Below, in pieces: positions 44,089 to 52,065 of a DNA stretch of 64,000 bases. A program made the translations under genes and the position numbers. This DNA is from Curtobacterium sp. MCSS17_007 (lineage in GTDB: Bacteria; Actinomycetota; Actinomycetes; Actinomycetales; Microbacteriaceae): assembly GCF_003234175.2 (NCBI RefSeq), contig NZ_CP126257.1:620001-684000 (forward strand). Reading direction: 5' to 3'. A model generated the notes under the pieces. The model saw only the letters and a list, made by a program, of their open reading frames with translations, was not told the origin of the DNA and did no database searches. Numbering within the stretch: position 1 is the first letter of the stretch; each line of letters begins with the position of its first letter.

Positions 44089-44498
44089 CCGACCACCACC
44101 TGACCTTCGACGTGCCCGCAGTCGCCGAGTCCCTCGACGTCGTGCAGGACCGCTTCGGCACCTGGTGGGACTCGCTGGGCATCGACGATCCCCGCCTCCG
44201 CTTCTCGCTCGAGACCGCCCTGGCCGAGATCGCCGCGAACATCGTCGAGCACACCCGTCGCACCGACGTCGAGGCCGGCCGCGGGTACACGGTGGAGCTC
44301 TCCGCCACGGACGCCGAGCTCGTGGCGGTGCTCACCGACAACGGTCGCCCCGCCGACGTCGACCTGTCCGCGGTGACGATGGCCGATCCCGACGAGGAGA
44401 GCGGTCGGGGGCTCGCCCTCGCGATCGCCGCGCTCGACCGCCTGGAGCACGAGCACACCGGCGGCCACAACATCTGGACGCTGGCGTGCAACCGGTGA
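44085..44498 (+). CDS. RsbW/SpoIIAB-like ATP-binding protein (GHKL kinase fold)
   Basis: The 137-residue single-domain protein starts at GTG 44085, overlapping the glycosyltransferase stop (GTGA) with GCAGGAGG upstream. It has the anti-sigma-factor kinase boxes: N-box SLETALAEIAANIVEHTRR, G1 VLTDNGRPADVD, and G2 EESGRGLALAIAALDRLEHE. Such proteins bind ATP and hold or phosphorylate STAS-domain or sigma-factor partners. No STAS or sigma gene is nearby. Its place between a polysaccharide synthase and an acyltransferase suggests local control of polymer synthesis (inference). Confidence 0.87.
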   Translation: MTDHHLTFDVPAVAESLDVVQDRFGTWWDSLGIDDPRLRFSLETALAEIAANIVEHTRRTDVEAGRGYTVELSATDAELVAVLTDNGRPADVDLSAVTMADPDEESGRGLALAIAALDRLEHEHTGGHNIWTLACNR

Positions 44499-47131
44499 GC
44501 GCCGCCCTGGCGAAGGCCGTCGCGTTCCTCGTCGTCGTGGCGATGCTGCTGCTCGGGGGAGCGCTCCCCGCGTCGGCAGCGACCGCGCCGGCGACCGTCG
44601 TAGCCACGTCGTCACCGGACCCGACGGCGTCACCCGACCCGACGTCGTCACCGGACCCGACGTCACCGGCGCCCGCGTCCGGAGCGACCGCACCTGGTAC
44701 GGCGACCAGCGCCTCCCGGACGGGTGCCGGCCTGCTGCCGGCCGACGGTCTGGCCTGGTACGGACCCGACCTCGACTGGGGGCCGGACGCCCCGGACGGC
44801 TACGCCGGACGGCTCGGTGCCGACCCGTCGATGTACGGCGTCGAGCTCGACTACCCCTTCGACCGCACGGCGCGGGAACAGTACGAGCGCGCGACCCGCG
44901 CCGCCGCCGCGCGGGGCGCCGTGCTGGTCGTGTCGCTCACCCCGACGCAGTCGCTCGGATCCCTGACCCGTGACGACGCTCGGGCCGCGAACCGGCTGTT
45001 CGAGGAGGCACACGCGCAGTACGACACCCAGGTGCTCGTCCGGTTCGCACCGCAGATGAACGGCACGTGGGTCCGCTGGGGCCAGCAGCCGACCGCCTAC
45101 GTCAGCGCCTTCCGCACCTTCGCCGGGGTCGTGCACCGCGGCGACTCCGATGCGGCGATGGTGTGGTCGCCGTCGTACGGCGCCGGCTACCCCTTCGGGG
45201 AGTCCGCGGGACGGCTCGAGGACCTCTCGGCCGTCGACGTGGCCAAGGCCGACACGAACGGCGACGGGCGACTCGACGCGGCCGACGACCCGTACGGGCC
45301 GTACTGGCCCGGCGCGTCGAGCGTCGACTGGGTGGGCCTGTCGATGTTCTTCTTCGGCAAGGGGAAGTCGACCGAGGCCGCCGGCCGCGACGTCCCGCTC
45401 ACGACGAACGAGGCTCCGAGCGCCGGCGAGGTCGAGGCGCGCTTCGACGAGACCTGGGGCTACCAGGAACCGCAGTCCGAGGGCACGTTCACCGAGCGGT
45501 TCGCCCAGGGCGAGGACCGCCCGATGCTGCTCGACACCGGAGCGCTGTACGACCACTCGCTGAACGGTGACAGCCAGCTCGAGGTCAAGCGCTCCTGGTG
45601 GCAGCAGGTGTTCGCCGCCGTGCAGGACCGACCGGAGGTGCGCGGTGTCACGTTCCTCGAGACGAACCGTCGCGAGCCCGAGGCCGGCAACCGCGTCGCC
45701 GACTGGCGCAACACCGCCGTGCCGGGCGTCGCCGGGTCGTTCCGCACCGACCTGCAGGCGACGGACCGCTTCGAGGGCGGCCCCGTCACCGACCGGGTCA
45801 CCCCGCAGGACGGCGCCGCCGCGATCAGCCAGGAGTACGAGACCGGCGGCGACCAGATGGCGTGGATCGTCTGGTGCGCCTTCGGCCTGGCAGCGGCGTT
45901 CCTGCTGAGCGGACTGGTCGGGCGGTTGCTGCCGAGCTGGCGGTACCCGGACGACGGCAAGCCCGGCCGCGACCTGCGCCTCGACCTGTTCCGCGGGTTC
46001 ATCATCCTCGCGGTGGTGATCACGCACATCGAGATCGGCGGCCCGTACTCGTACATCACCCTGCACGCGACGGGCGCCATCACCGGTGCCGAGATGTTCG
46101 TCTTCCTGTCCGGCATGGTGCTCGGCATGACGTACCCGTTCGCGATCAAGAAGTTCGGCGAGTGGGTGGCGGCGGTCGGCGCGTGGAAGCGGGCGCGCAA
46201 GCAGTACCTCGTGACGCTCGGGGTGATCCTGGTCGTCTTCGCGCTCAGCTTCGTGCCCTTCCTGAACACCGACGCGATCACGACGTTCACCGACCGGGGC
46301 ACCGGCACCGGGGGCGTCGGGGCCGAGGGCCGCGTGTACGACCTCTACCCGAACGCGATGCAGCTGCTGTCCTACCCGCCGCCGTGGTACGCGATCCGGC
46401 AGTTCCTGCTGCTCGAGATGGGCCCGTGGCCGTTCAACATCATGGGTCTGTTCGTCGTGCTCAGCCTGTTCATCCCGGTCTTCATGTGGGTCATCAAGCG
46501 CGGCTTCTGGTGGGCGCTGCTGCTGGTGAGCTGGGGCCTCTACGCGTTCCAGGTGCTCAACCCGGACTTCCAGCCACTGGCCGCGCAGTTCGAGGGGGTG
46601 TTCCCGCTGCTGATCTGGCAGGTCGTGTTCACACACGGTCTCGTGCTCGGCTACTACCGGCGGCAGATCATCACCGCGCTGACCGGGCGGCTCGGCAAGG
46701 TGCTCGTCGGCATCGGCGTCACCGGGTACGCGCTGTTCCTGGTCTACGTCTGGGCGGCGCACCAGTACGGGTTCACGCCCGTGCCCTTCCCGGCGTCGAT
46801 GTACGAGGACCTCTACAACACCGCCTACCAGCGGGTCGACCTGCAGTGGGGCCGTCTGGTCGACATCGCGTTCTTCGCGATCGTGTCGTACGCGATCCTG
46901 ACGGTGTTCTGGAAGCCGATCAACGCCGTCATCGGGTGGCTCTGGATCCCGATCGGGCAGGCCAGCCTCTACGTGTTCGTCTGGCAGGTCTTCTTCGCCC
47001 TGGCCATCGCGTCCATCCCGGGCGTCGACTGGTACAACGGCTGGATCGGCTTCGCCGCGCACACGGTGCTGATCCTGCTCGTCTGGTACATGATCCGGAA
47101 GCGGTTCCTCTTCTCGGTCATCCCGCGCTGA
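44495..47131 (+). CDS. GH26-like domain fused to OpgC-type membrane acyltransferase
   Basis: 878 residues from GTG 44495 (GTGA overlap). The signal peptide (AVAFLVVVAMLLLGGALPASA) precedes a linker of SPDPTS repeats. An extracellular GH26-like TIM-barrel domain covers about 80-420 (DGLAWYGPDLDWG, VLVVSLTPTQ, RFAPQMNGTWVRWG, MVWSPSYGAGYP, WGYQEPQSEGTF, RPMLLDTGALY). The GH26 acid/base HEMNG reads PQMNG (Gln187), and the nucleophile position reads Asp347 (LLDTG), so hydrolysis is doubtful. After a TM helix near 450-470, an OpgC domain starts (LRLDLFRGFIILAVVITHIEIGG) with about ten helices. OpgC in E. coli succinylates periplasmic glucans. Here it probably acylates the polymer made by the upstream synthase. 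Confidence 0.85.
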   Translation: MSAALAKAVAFLVVVAMLLLGGALPASAATAPATVVATSSPDPTASPDPTSSPDPTSPAPASGATAPGTATSASRTGAGLLPADGLAWYGPDLDWGPDAPDGYAGRLGADPSMYGVELDYPFDRTAREQYERATRAAAARGAVLVVSLTPTQSLGSLTRDDARAANRLFEEAHAQYDTQVLVRFAPQMNGTWVRWGQQPTAYVSAFRTFAGVVHRGDSDAAMVWSPSYGAGYPFGESAGRLEDLSAVDVAKADTNGDGRLDAADDPYGPYWPGASSVDWVGLSMFFFGKGKSTEAAGRDVPLTTNEAPSAGEVEARFDETWGYQEPQSEGTFTERFAQGEDRPMLLDTGALYDHSLNGDSQLEVKRSWWQQVFAAVQDRPEVRGVTFLETNRREPEAGNRVADWRNTAVPGVAGSFRTDLQATDRFEGGPVTDRVTPQDGAAAISQEYETGGDQMAWIVWCAFGLAAAFLLSGLVGRLLPSWRYPDDGKPGRDLRLDLFRGFIILAVVITHIEIGGPYSYITLHATGAITGAEMFVFLSGMVLGMTYPFAIKKFGEWVAAVGAWKRARKQYLVTLGVILVVFALSFVPFLNTDAITTFTDRGTGTGGVGAEGRVYDLYPNAMQLLSYPPPWYAIRQFLLLEMGPWPFNIMGLFVVLSLFIPVFMWVIKRGFWWALLLVSWGLYAFQVLNPDFQPLAAQFEGVFPLLIWQVVFTHGLVLGYYRRQIITALTGRLGKVLVGIGVTGYALFLVYVWAAHQYGFTPVPFPASMYEDLYNTAYQRVDLQWGRLVDIAFFAIVSYAILTVFWKPINAVIGWLWIPIGQASLYVFVWQVFFALAIASIPGVDWYNGWIGFAAHTVLILLVWYMIRKRFLFSVIPR

Positions 47132-47178
47132 CCCCGTCCGGTCCACTCCGGACGACGGAGGGCACGGACCGGCACACG

Positions 47179-47223
47179 GACGGGAGGCGCGGTGCGGGTC
47201 CGACCCGCACCGCGCCTCCCGTC
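47179..47223. terminator. Dispersed GACGGGAGGC palindrome, copy G
   Basis: A perfect 22-bp stem extends from 47179 to 47200 and from 47202 to 47223 around a single central base. It lies between the convergent OpgC-fusion and phosphoesterase genes. Confidence 0.72.
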
Positions 47224-47233
47224 GGTGGTGGCG

Positions 47234-49717
47234 TCAGGCGCGACGGCGTCGGGCCGCCAGCGCGATGCCGAGACCGGCGGCCACCGCGAGGGCGCTGCCC
47301 GCGGCGAGCGGCAGGACGTCCGCTCCCGTGAGAGCGAGCTCGCCGGTCGGACGGCCGGTCACCGGGTCGACGACGTACGCGAAGGTGCCCCAGGTCGCGA
47401 CCGAGCCGTCGGCGCGCTGGGCGACGAGGGTGTGGGTCCCCGCTTCGAGGTCGACCGGCAGCCGCAGCGTCAGCACGCCGTCGTCGTCGCTCGGGTCGTC
47501 ACCGAGGTACTCGGCGTCCGAGTGGACGAACCAGTCGAGGGGCGCGCCGGCGAGGGCCCGGGGCACGGTGACCGTGACGGTGCCGGCCTCCTCGTCGACG
47601 GCGTCGACGCGCAGGGTGTGCGTCGCCTCGCTCAGCGTGGCGAGGTCGGCGGCGACCGGGGCGTCGTCCGCGGGGGCCGTCGGGTCGGTTCCGGGCTCGG
47701 CGCCGGGGTCAGCCGGTGCCGTCGGGTCCGTGCCGGGGTCGGCCGGGTCGGTGCCGGGGTCGGCCGGGTCGGCCGGGTCGGTGCCGGGGTCGGCCGGGTC
47801 GGCCGGGTCGGTGCCGGGGTCGCTCGGGTCGGTGGGCTCCGCCGGCTTCTGCAGCGTCACCCTGTCCACGACCGACATGTCCGCCGAGCGGTACGTGGTC
47901 ATCGCGATCTCGTCATCCGAGACCTCGACGTTCGTGAAGTTCGGCGTGTACTCCTGGTTCTGCACCGCGGCGAAGTCGAACGGCCCCGGCTTGATGTCGT
48001 AGTACTTGCTGCCGGACGACGAGTTGGCCGTGACGTAGAGCACCTCGTCGCCGGTCGGCGTGACCGTCTCCGCAGGGGCACCGGAGCCGACCGGTGTCGT
48101 GCCGCTCATCAGGTAGCTGCGGACGTAGACGTGGTCGTGGCCCATGAGCACGAGGTCGACGTCGAGGGCGCTGAGTGCCGGCGGCAGGTCGGCCCGGCGG
48201 GTGATGATGTCCGAGTCGTCCGAGTGCGACGCCGTGCTGTAGACCGAGTGGTGGAAGGTGACGACCTTCCAACGGGCCTCGTCACCGTGTTCCTCCAGCA
48301 CCTTCCGGGCGAACTCCGCGTGACCGGCGTCGTCCTTGTCGTTCGAGTTGAACGAGATGTAGAGCGTGTCGCCGTGGACGAACCAGTAGTCGCCGCCGGC
48401 GCGGGTGGCGTCGGGCTTGCCGTGCTCGCTGCTGACGTTGGGCAGGGCGAAGTGCTGCTCGTACGCCAGGCTCGCCACGTCGTGGTTGCCGATGTTCGTC
48501 ACGAGCGGGATCCGCCGTAGCTGGTCGGGCGACAGGAAGCCCTCGTACTGTGCCTCGTTCGACGCGGTGTTCACCTGGTCGCCGGCGGAGAACACCATCT
48601 CCGTGTCCGGGAAGGCCCGCTCGGCGGTGTCGAGGGTGTCCTTCCAGCCCTGCGTGTCCGCGGCGGCGTCGCCGGACGCACCGATCTGGGCGTCACCGAT
48701 GAAGATGAACGAGTAGTCACCGTCACCGTCGCCGGTGCGGAACGTGGTGACCGGGCTCCAACCGTCGGACTCGCTGCCGACGCGGTAGGCGTACTCGGTG
48801 GACGCCGCCAGCCCGCCGAGGGTCGCGTGGTGGTACTGCTGCCCGTCGGTGGCGGTGCCGGAGGTGCTCGCGACCTCGGTGGCACCGGCGGCGGGGAAGG
48901 CACCGTCGACGAGCTGCGACGCGGGGACGACCTGCGCGACCTCGGCAGCGGTCGAGTCGGAGTACCACGCCAGGTTCCGCGAGCGCTCGTCCGACCCGAC
49001 CGTCATGACGACGTCCGAGATCTGCGCCGGCACGTCCGCGGCGACGGGGACGAGGGACTCCATGTCGAAGTAGACGTCGGAGCTGTTCGACCGGCCCTGG
49101 TACAGGGCGACCGCGATGTCGTTCGTGCCCTCGTGCAGCACCGAGGCGTCGATCGAGAAGGTGCTCTCGTCCGGGTCGCCGCCGTTGTCACCCGCGTACT
49201 GCACGTTCTGGGCGACACCGGAGTCCTCGAAGCCGGCGACGCGCTGACCGTTGACGAAGACCACGAGGGCGTCGTCGTAGGTGACCTCGGCGGTGAGCGA
49301 CCGCCAGGTGGCGAGGTCGGTGGCGTCCGCCTCGAACGAGGTCCGGAAGAAGTACGTCGGGACGTCCTTGCCGTCGGCGAGGTACTGCTCGAGCAGGGTG
49401 TCGACGGTGTGCCCGCCGCCCATGCCCGTCGCCGAGCCGTTCTTCGCGCCGAACGATCCGGCTCCGGTCTTCCAGTCGCCGCTGGGCAGGGCGCCCGTGG
49501 TCCACGCGGTGCGGTCGGTCTGGCCGGCGGCGGGGTCGCTGCCGTCCTCGAGGTACTGCCAGGTCGTCGTGCCGGAGGCGATGAGCGGCGCTTCCTCGGC
49601 AGAGGCGCTCGGCACGGAGCCGACCATCGTGCTGGCGGCGATCGCGGCGAGGGCCGCGGTGGCGGCTCCGACCGTGCGTGCGGTGCGCCGCCGTCGTGCG
49701 GGGTGCTGGGAGGTCAT
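47234..49717 (-). CDS. Secreted, cell-wall-anchored purple-acid-phosphatase-like metallophosphoesterase
   Basis: 827 residues. After a long signal peptide (TVGAATAALAAIAASTMVGS, cleaved near SASAEE) come a jelly-roll region (to about 210) and a fibronectin-like purple acid phosphatase N-domain (about 225-320). The catalytic domain has the five metal motifs FIGDAQIG, FSAGDQVN, NIGNHD, TFHHSVY and MGHDHVYVRS. A DPGTDPAD repeat linker, a beta domain and LALTG plus membrane helix and RRRRA tail follow. LALTG fits the LAXTG class E sortase signal. The enzyme should release phosphate from organic esters outside the cell. ATG 49717 follows AAGGAC. Confidence 0.9.
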   Translation of the reverse strand: MTSQHPARRRRTARTVGAATAALAAIAASTMVGSVPSASAEEAPLIASGTTTWQYLEDGSDPAAGQTDRTAWTTGALPSGDWKTGAGSFGAKNGSATGMGGGHTVDTLLEQYLADGKDVPTYFFRTSFEADATDLATWRSLTAEVTYDDALVVFVNGQRVAGFEDSGVAQNVQYAGDNGGDPDESTFSIDASVLHEGTNDIAVALYQGRSNSSDVYFDMESLVPVAADVPAQISDVVMTVGSDERSRNLAWYSDSTAAEVAQVVPASQLVDGAFPAAGATEVASTSGTATDGQQYHHATLGGLAASTEYAYRVGSESDGWSPVTTFRTGDGDGDYSFIFIGDAQIGASGDAAADTQGWKDTLDTAERAFPDTEMVFSAGDQVNTASNEAQYEGFLSPDQLRRIPLVTNIGNHDVASLAYEQHFALPNVSSEHGKPDATRAGGDYWFVHGDTLYISFNSNDKDDAGHAEFARKVLEEHGDEARWKVVTFHHSVYSTASHSDDSDIITRRADLPPALSALDVDLVLMGHDHVYVRSYLMSGTTPVGSGAPAETVTPTGDEVLYVTANSSSGSKYYDIKPGPFDFAAVQNQEYTPNFTNVEVSDDEIAMTTYRSADMSVVDRVTLQKPAEPTDPSDPGTDPADPADPGTDPADPADPGTDPADPGTDPTAPADPGAEPGTDPTAPADDAPVAADLATLSEATHTLRVDAVDEEAGTVTVTVPRALAGAPLDWFVHSDAEYLGDDPSDDDGVLTLRLPVDLEAGTHTLVAQRADGSVATWGTFAYVVDPVTGRPTGELALTGADVLPLAAGSALAVAAGLGIALAARRRRA
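47650..47845 (-). repeat. Coding repeat: Asp-Pro-Gly-Thr linker
   Basis: Nucleotide repeats of GTGCCGGGGTCGGCCGGGTCG type encode serial DPGTDPAD units in the phosphoesterase linker. They resemble a wall-spanning spacer and may vary in number between strains. Confidence 0.75.
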
Positions 49718-49878
49718 GGTGTCCTTGTCGTCGTGACCCCCTCGTGGGGGCCTCGGACATCCGACCCTGCTGAGTTGTCCCACAGGTTTCCGGCGGTCGT
49801 ACGCAGGTGGAACTGTCAGGACGTACAGTCCGGGGTCCGGCTCGCGCCCGTTCCTTCCCATCGCGCACGGAGTGGGAA

Positions 49879-49969
49879 GCGGAACCGCGCATACCTGGTC
49901 GGAACGAACGACCTGGTACGCGCGGTTCCGCCTGGTACGCGCGGTTCCGCTCGGTACGCGCGGTTGCGC
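49879..49969. repeat. Three 19-bp-period direct repeats plus one inverted copy
   Basis: GGTACGCGCGGTTCCGC occurs at 49915-49931 and 49934-49950, and as GGTACGCGCGGTTGCGC at 49953-49969, exactly 19 bp apart. The inverse GCGGAACCGCGCATACC is at 49879-49895, so a large hairpin can form. The array occupies most of a gene-free stretch (49718-50067) upstream of the phosphoesterase gene. No credible reading frame uses it. Confidence 0.8.
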
Positions 49970-49991
49970 CCGTCGTGCGTACGTGCGTGCA

Positions 49992-50039
49992 GACGGACGG
50001 GAGGCGCGGTGCCTGCCCGCACCGCGCCTCCCGTCCGTC
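49992..50039. terminator. Dispersed GACGGGAGGC palindrome, copy H
   Basis: A perfect 21-bp stem (49992-50012 with 50019-50039) and loop CTGCCC lie 29 nt downstream of the Gfo/Idh stop on the minus strand. It probably terminates the ABC-ThuA-Gfo/Idh operon. Confidence 0.75.
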
Positions 50040-50067
50040 CCTGCGTCGTGACGGACGCCGCCCCACC

Positions 50068-51189
50068 TCAACCGGCAGGCGTCCGGTCCGGCGCCGCCGC
50101 GAGCGCCTGTCGCACCGACCCCCACGCGGCGAGCCGCTCGCGGACCGCGTCGTCCCGCTCGACCTCGAGCGCCGTCGCGTGGGCCTGCTCGAGCACGTGG
50201 TCGACCACGACGCGCTGTCCCGAGCGGGCCGAGGCGATCGCCGCGTCCACCATCACCAGGCTCATGACGTTGCCGTGCACCTCGCCGTCCGGGGTGCTGC
50301 CCGTCCGGACCGCCCGCACGAAGGACGCGAGCGCTCCGGCGATCTCGGTGCCGACACCGGGGGCCGCCTCGGGGGCGCCGGGTGCGTCGTCGACGACGCT
50401 CGAGGGGTCGTGGTCCCCGTCCCACGCGGCCGAGCCCGAGGCTCCGGTCGCCCGCCAGTCGCCGTTCCACGACGTCTCGTCGCCCGGCGCGCACCACGAG
50501 CCGTCGTAGACGTAGCGGACGTCGTCCTCGAAGGTGAACACCGCCGCGGCGTTCGCGTCGCCGCGGTACCAGGACCAGGACGGGTTCCACGACTCGCAGT
50601 ACACCGACACCGGGTCCCGCTCGAGCACGTACCGGGCGGAGTCGAACGCGTGGATCGCCATGTCGAGCAGCAGGACGTCGTCCATCTCCTCGCGGAAGCC
50701 GCCGAAGTGCGGAGCCTTCGCGAACCGGGTGTTCAGGCTGCCGACCCCGCCGAGCGCGCGGACGTGCTGTCGGAACGCGACGAGCTGGTCGTTGTACCGG
50801 CGCGACTGCGACACCATGAACAGCTGGCCGGTCGCCTCGGCGGCGGCGGCGAGGGAGAGCGCCTCGGCGACGGTCTGCGCGGCCGGCTTCTCGCCGAGGA
50901 CGGGGAGCCCCGCGTGCAGGGCGTCCATCGTGACCGGGTGGTGGGCGACGGGCACCGTGATGTCCAGGACCGCCTCGGCGCCGGTGTCGGCCAGGAGCGC
51001 GGGCAGGTCACGGCCCACGGCGATCGTCGGGGCCCCGGCGAGCTCGGCCCCGGAGCGGGCGGCGTCGAGGTCCAGGTCGACGATGCCGACCAGCTCGACG
51101 TCCGGGTCGGCGGCGACGGTGCCGAGCCACGCGCGACCCATGCCACCCGCGCCGACCTGCACGACCCGCAGCGGGGCGTGGTCGGTCAT
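50068..51189 (-). CDS. Gfo/Idh/MocA-family sugar oxidoreductase
   Basis: 373 residues. The Rossmann motif VVQVGAGGMGRAWLGTV and the catalytic EKP motif (PVLGEKPAAQT) are intact, followed by the C-terminal alpha/beta domain (RRYNDQLVAFRQHV, LLLDMAIHAFDSARYV with the conserved D..H). It should oxidise or reduce a sugar or cyclitol with NAD(P). The ATG overlaps the ThuA stop by ATGA. It is the last gene of a five-gene sugar operon. Confidence 0.92.
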   Translation of the reverse strand: MTDHAPLRVVQVGAGGMGRAWLGTVAADPDVELVGIVDLDLDAARSGAELAGAPTIAVGRDLPALLADTGAEAVLDITVPVAHHPVTMDALHAGLPVLGEKPAAQTVAEALSLAAAAEATGQLFMVSQSRRYNDQLVAFRQHVRALGGVGSLNTRFAKAPHFGGFREEMDDVLLLDMAIHAFDSARYVLERDPVSVYCESWNPSWSWYRGDANAAAVFTFEDDVRYVYDGSWCAPGDETSWNGDWRATGASGSAAWDGDHDPSSVVDDAPGAPEAAPGVGTEIAGALASFVRAVRTGSTPDGEVHGNVMSLVMVDAAIASARSGQRVVVDHVLEQAHATALEVERDDAVRERLAAWGSVRQALAAAPDRTPAG

Positions 51190-52013
51190 GCGCGGGCTCC
51201 CTCGTGGGCGTCCGTGTCGGCGGCGGCGGGTTCGTCCTCGTCCGGGGCGTCGTCGAACGGCCCACGGTAGTGCTGGCCCTCGAAGTACTCACCGAGGTCA
51301 TAGCGGCGCAGGGTCGGCAGTTCCCGCTCGCGCTCCGGTCGCGCCCACTCGGCGCCGTTGGCGACCACCCGTCGGACGTCCGGGTGGTGGTACACGGGGA
51401 AGTCCTGGTCACCGGGGGAGAAGTAGAAGATCTTCCCCAGGCCGCGGCGGTAGGTCATGCCGCTCCGGAAGACCTCGCCGCCGGTGAACCCGGAGATGAA
51501 GACCAGCTCGTCGGGCGTGGGCACGTCGAAGTACTCGCCGTACATCTCCTGTTCGGGGATGACGATCGGGTTCGGGACGCCGCGCGTGATCGGGTGCTGC
51601 GGGTTCACGGTCCAGACGAGCTCCTGGTCGTGCTCGCTCCGCCAGCGCAGCGTGCAGGTCGTGCCCATGAGCTTGCCGAAGATCTTCGACCAGTGGCCGG
51701 AGTGCAGGACGACGAGGCCCATGCCGGACAGCACGTGCTTGTGGACCCGGTCGACCACGGCGTCGTCGACGTCGGCGTGGGCGGCGTGCCCCCACCAGGT
51801 CAGGACGTCGGTCTCGGCGAGCACGGCGTCGGTCAGCCCGTGCTCGGGCTCCTGCATGGTGGCGGTGCGGACGACGGCGTCGGGCAGGTTCTCGCGGATG
51901 CCGTCGGCGATCGCGCCGTGCATGCCGTCCGGGTAGCGCTCGGCGACGTGCTGCTCGACCTGCTCGTGGACGTTCTCGCCCCAGACGGTGATGCGCAACG
52001 GGGTGGTGGTCAT
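51186..52013 (-). CDS. ThuA-like protein (trehalose-utilisation family)
   Basis: 275 residues from ATG 52013, which has AGGAAGG upstream; an upstream GTG-type extension is unlikely. ThuA-family features include ITVWGENVHEQ, DVLTWWGHAAHADVDD, GLVVLHSGHWSKIFGKLMGT, and WTVNPQHPITRGVP, a class I amidotransferase-like fold without the catalytic triad. In rhizobia ThuA and ThuB (a Gfo/Idh protein) act in catabolism of trehalose and related disaccharides through 3-keto sugars. The same pairing here suggests a 3-keto-glycoside pathway. Confidence 0.9.
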   Translation of the reverse strand: MTTTPLRITVWGENVHEQVEQHVAERYPDGMHGAIADGIRENLPDAVVRTATMQEPEHGLTDAVLAETDVLTWWGHAAHADVDDAVVDRVHKHVLSGMGLVVLHSGHWSKIFGKLMGTTCTLRWRSEHDQELVWTVNPQHPITRGVPNPIVIPEQEMYGEYFDVPTPDELVFISGFTGGEVFRSGMTYRRGLGKIFYFSPGDQDFPVYHHPDVRRVVANGAEWARPERERELPTLRRYDLGEYFEGQHYRGPFDDAPDEDEPAAADTDAHEGARA

Positions 52014-52065
52014 GGTGTGGGCCTTCCTGGCTGGGTGGTCGCGGGGGCGTCGGCGGTGGCGGTCG

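Noticed and set aside
44495..45850. Calling the GH26-like domain an active beta-mannanase
   Set aside because: Both expected catalytic glutamates appear replaced (Gln187, Asp347), so activity is not supported from sequence.
47650..47845. Regularly spaced GC-rich repeats resembling a CRISPR or minisatellite
   Set aside because: They are in frame within the phosphoesterase gene and encode a DPGTDPAD linker; there are no unique spacers and no cas genes.
49816..50022. Small open frames across the 19-bp repeats on both strands
   Set aside because: Frames consist of repeated Arg/Tyr/Ala peptides generated by the DNA repeats, lack ribosome sites, and overlap a palindrome copy.
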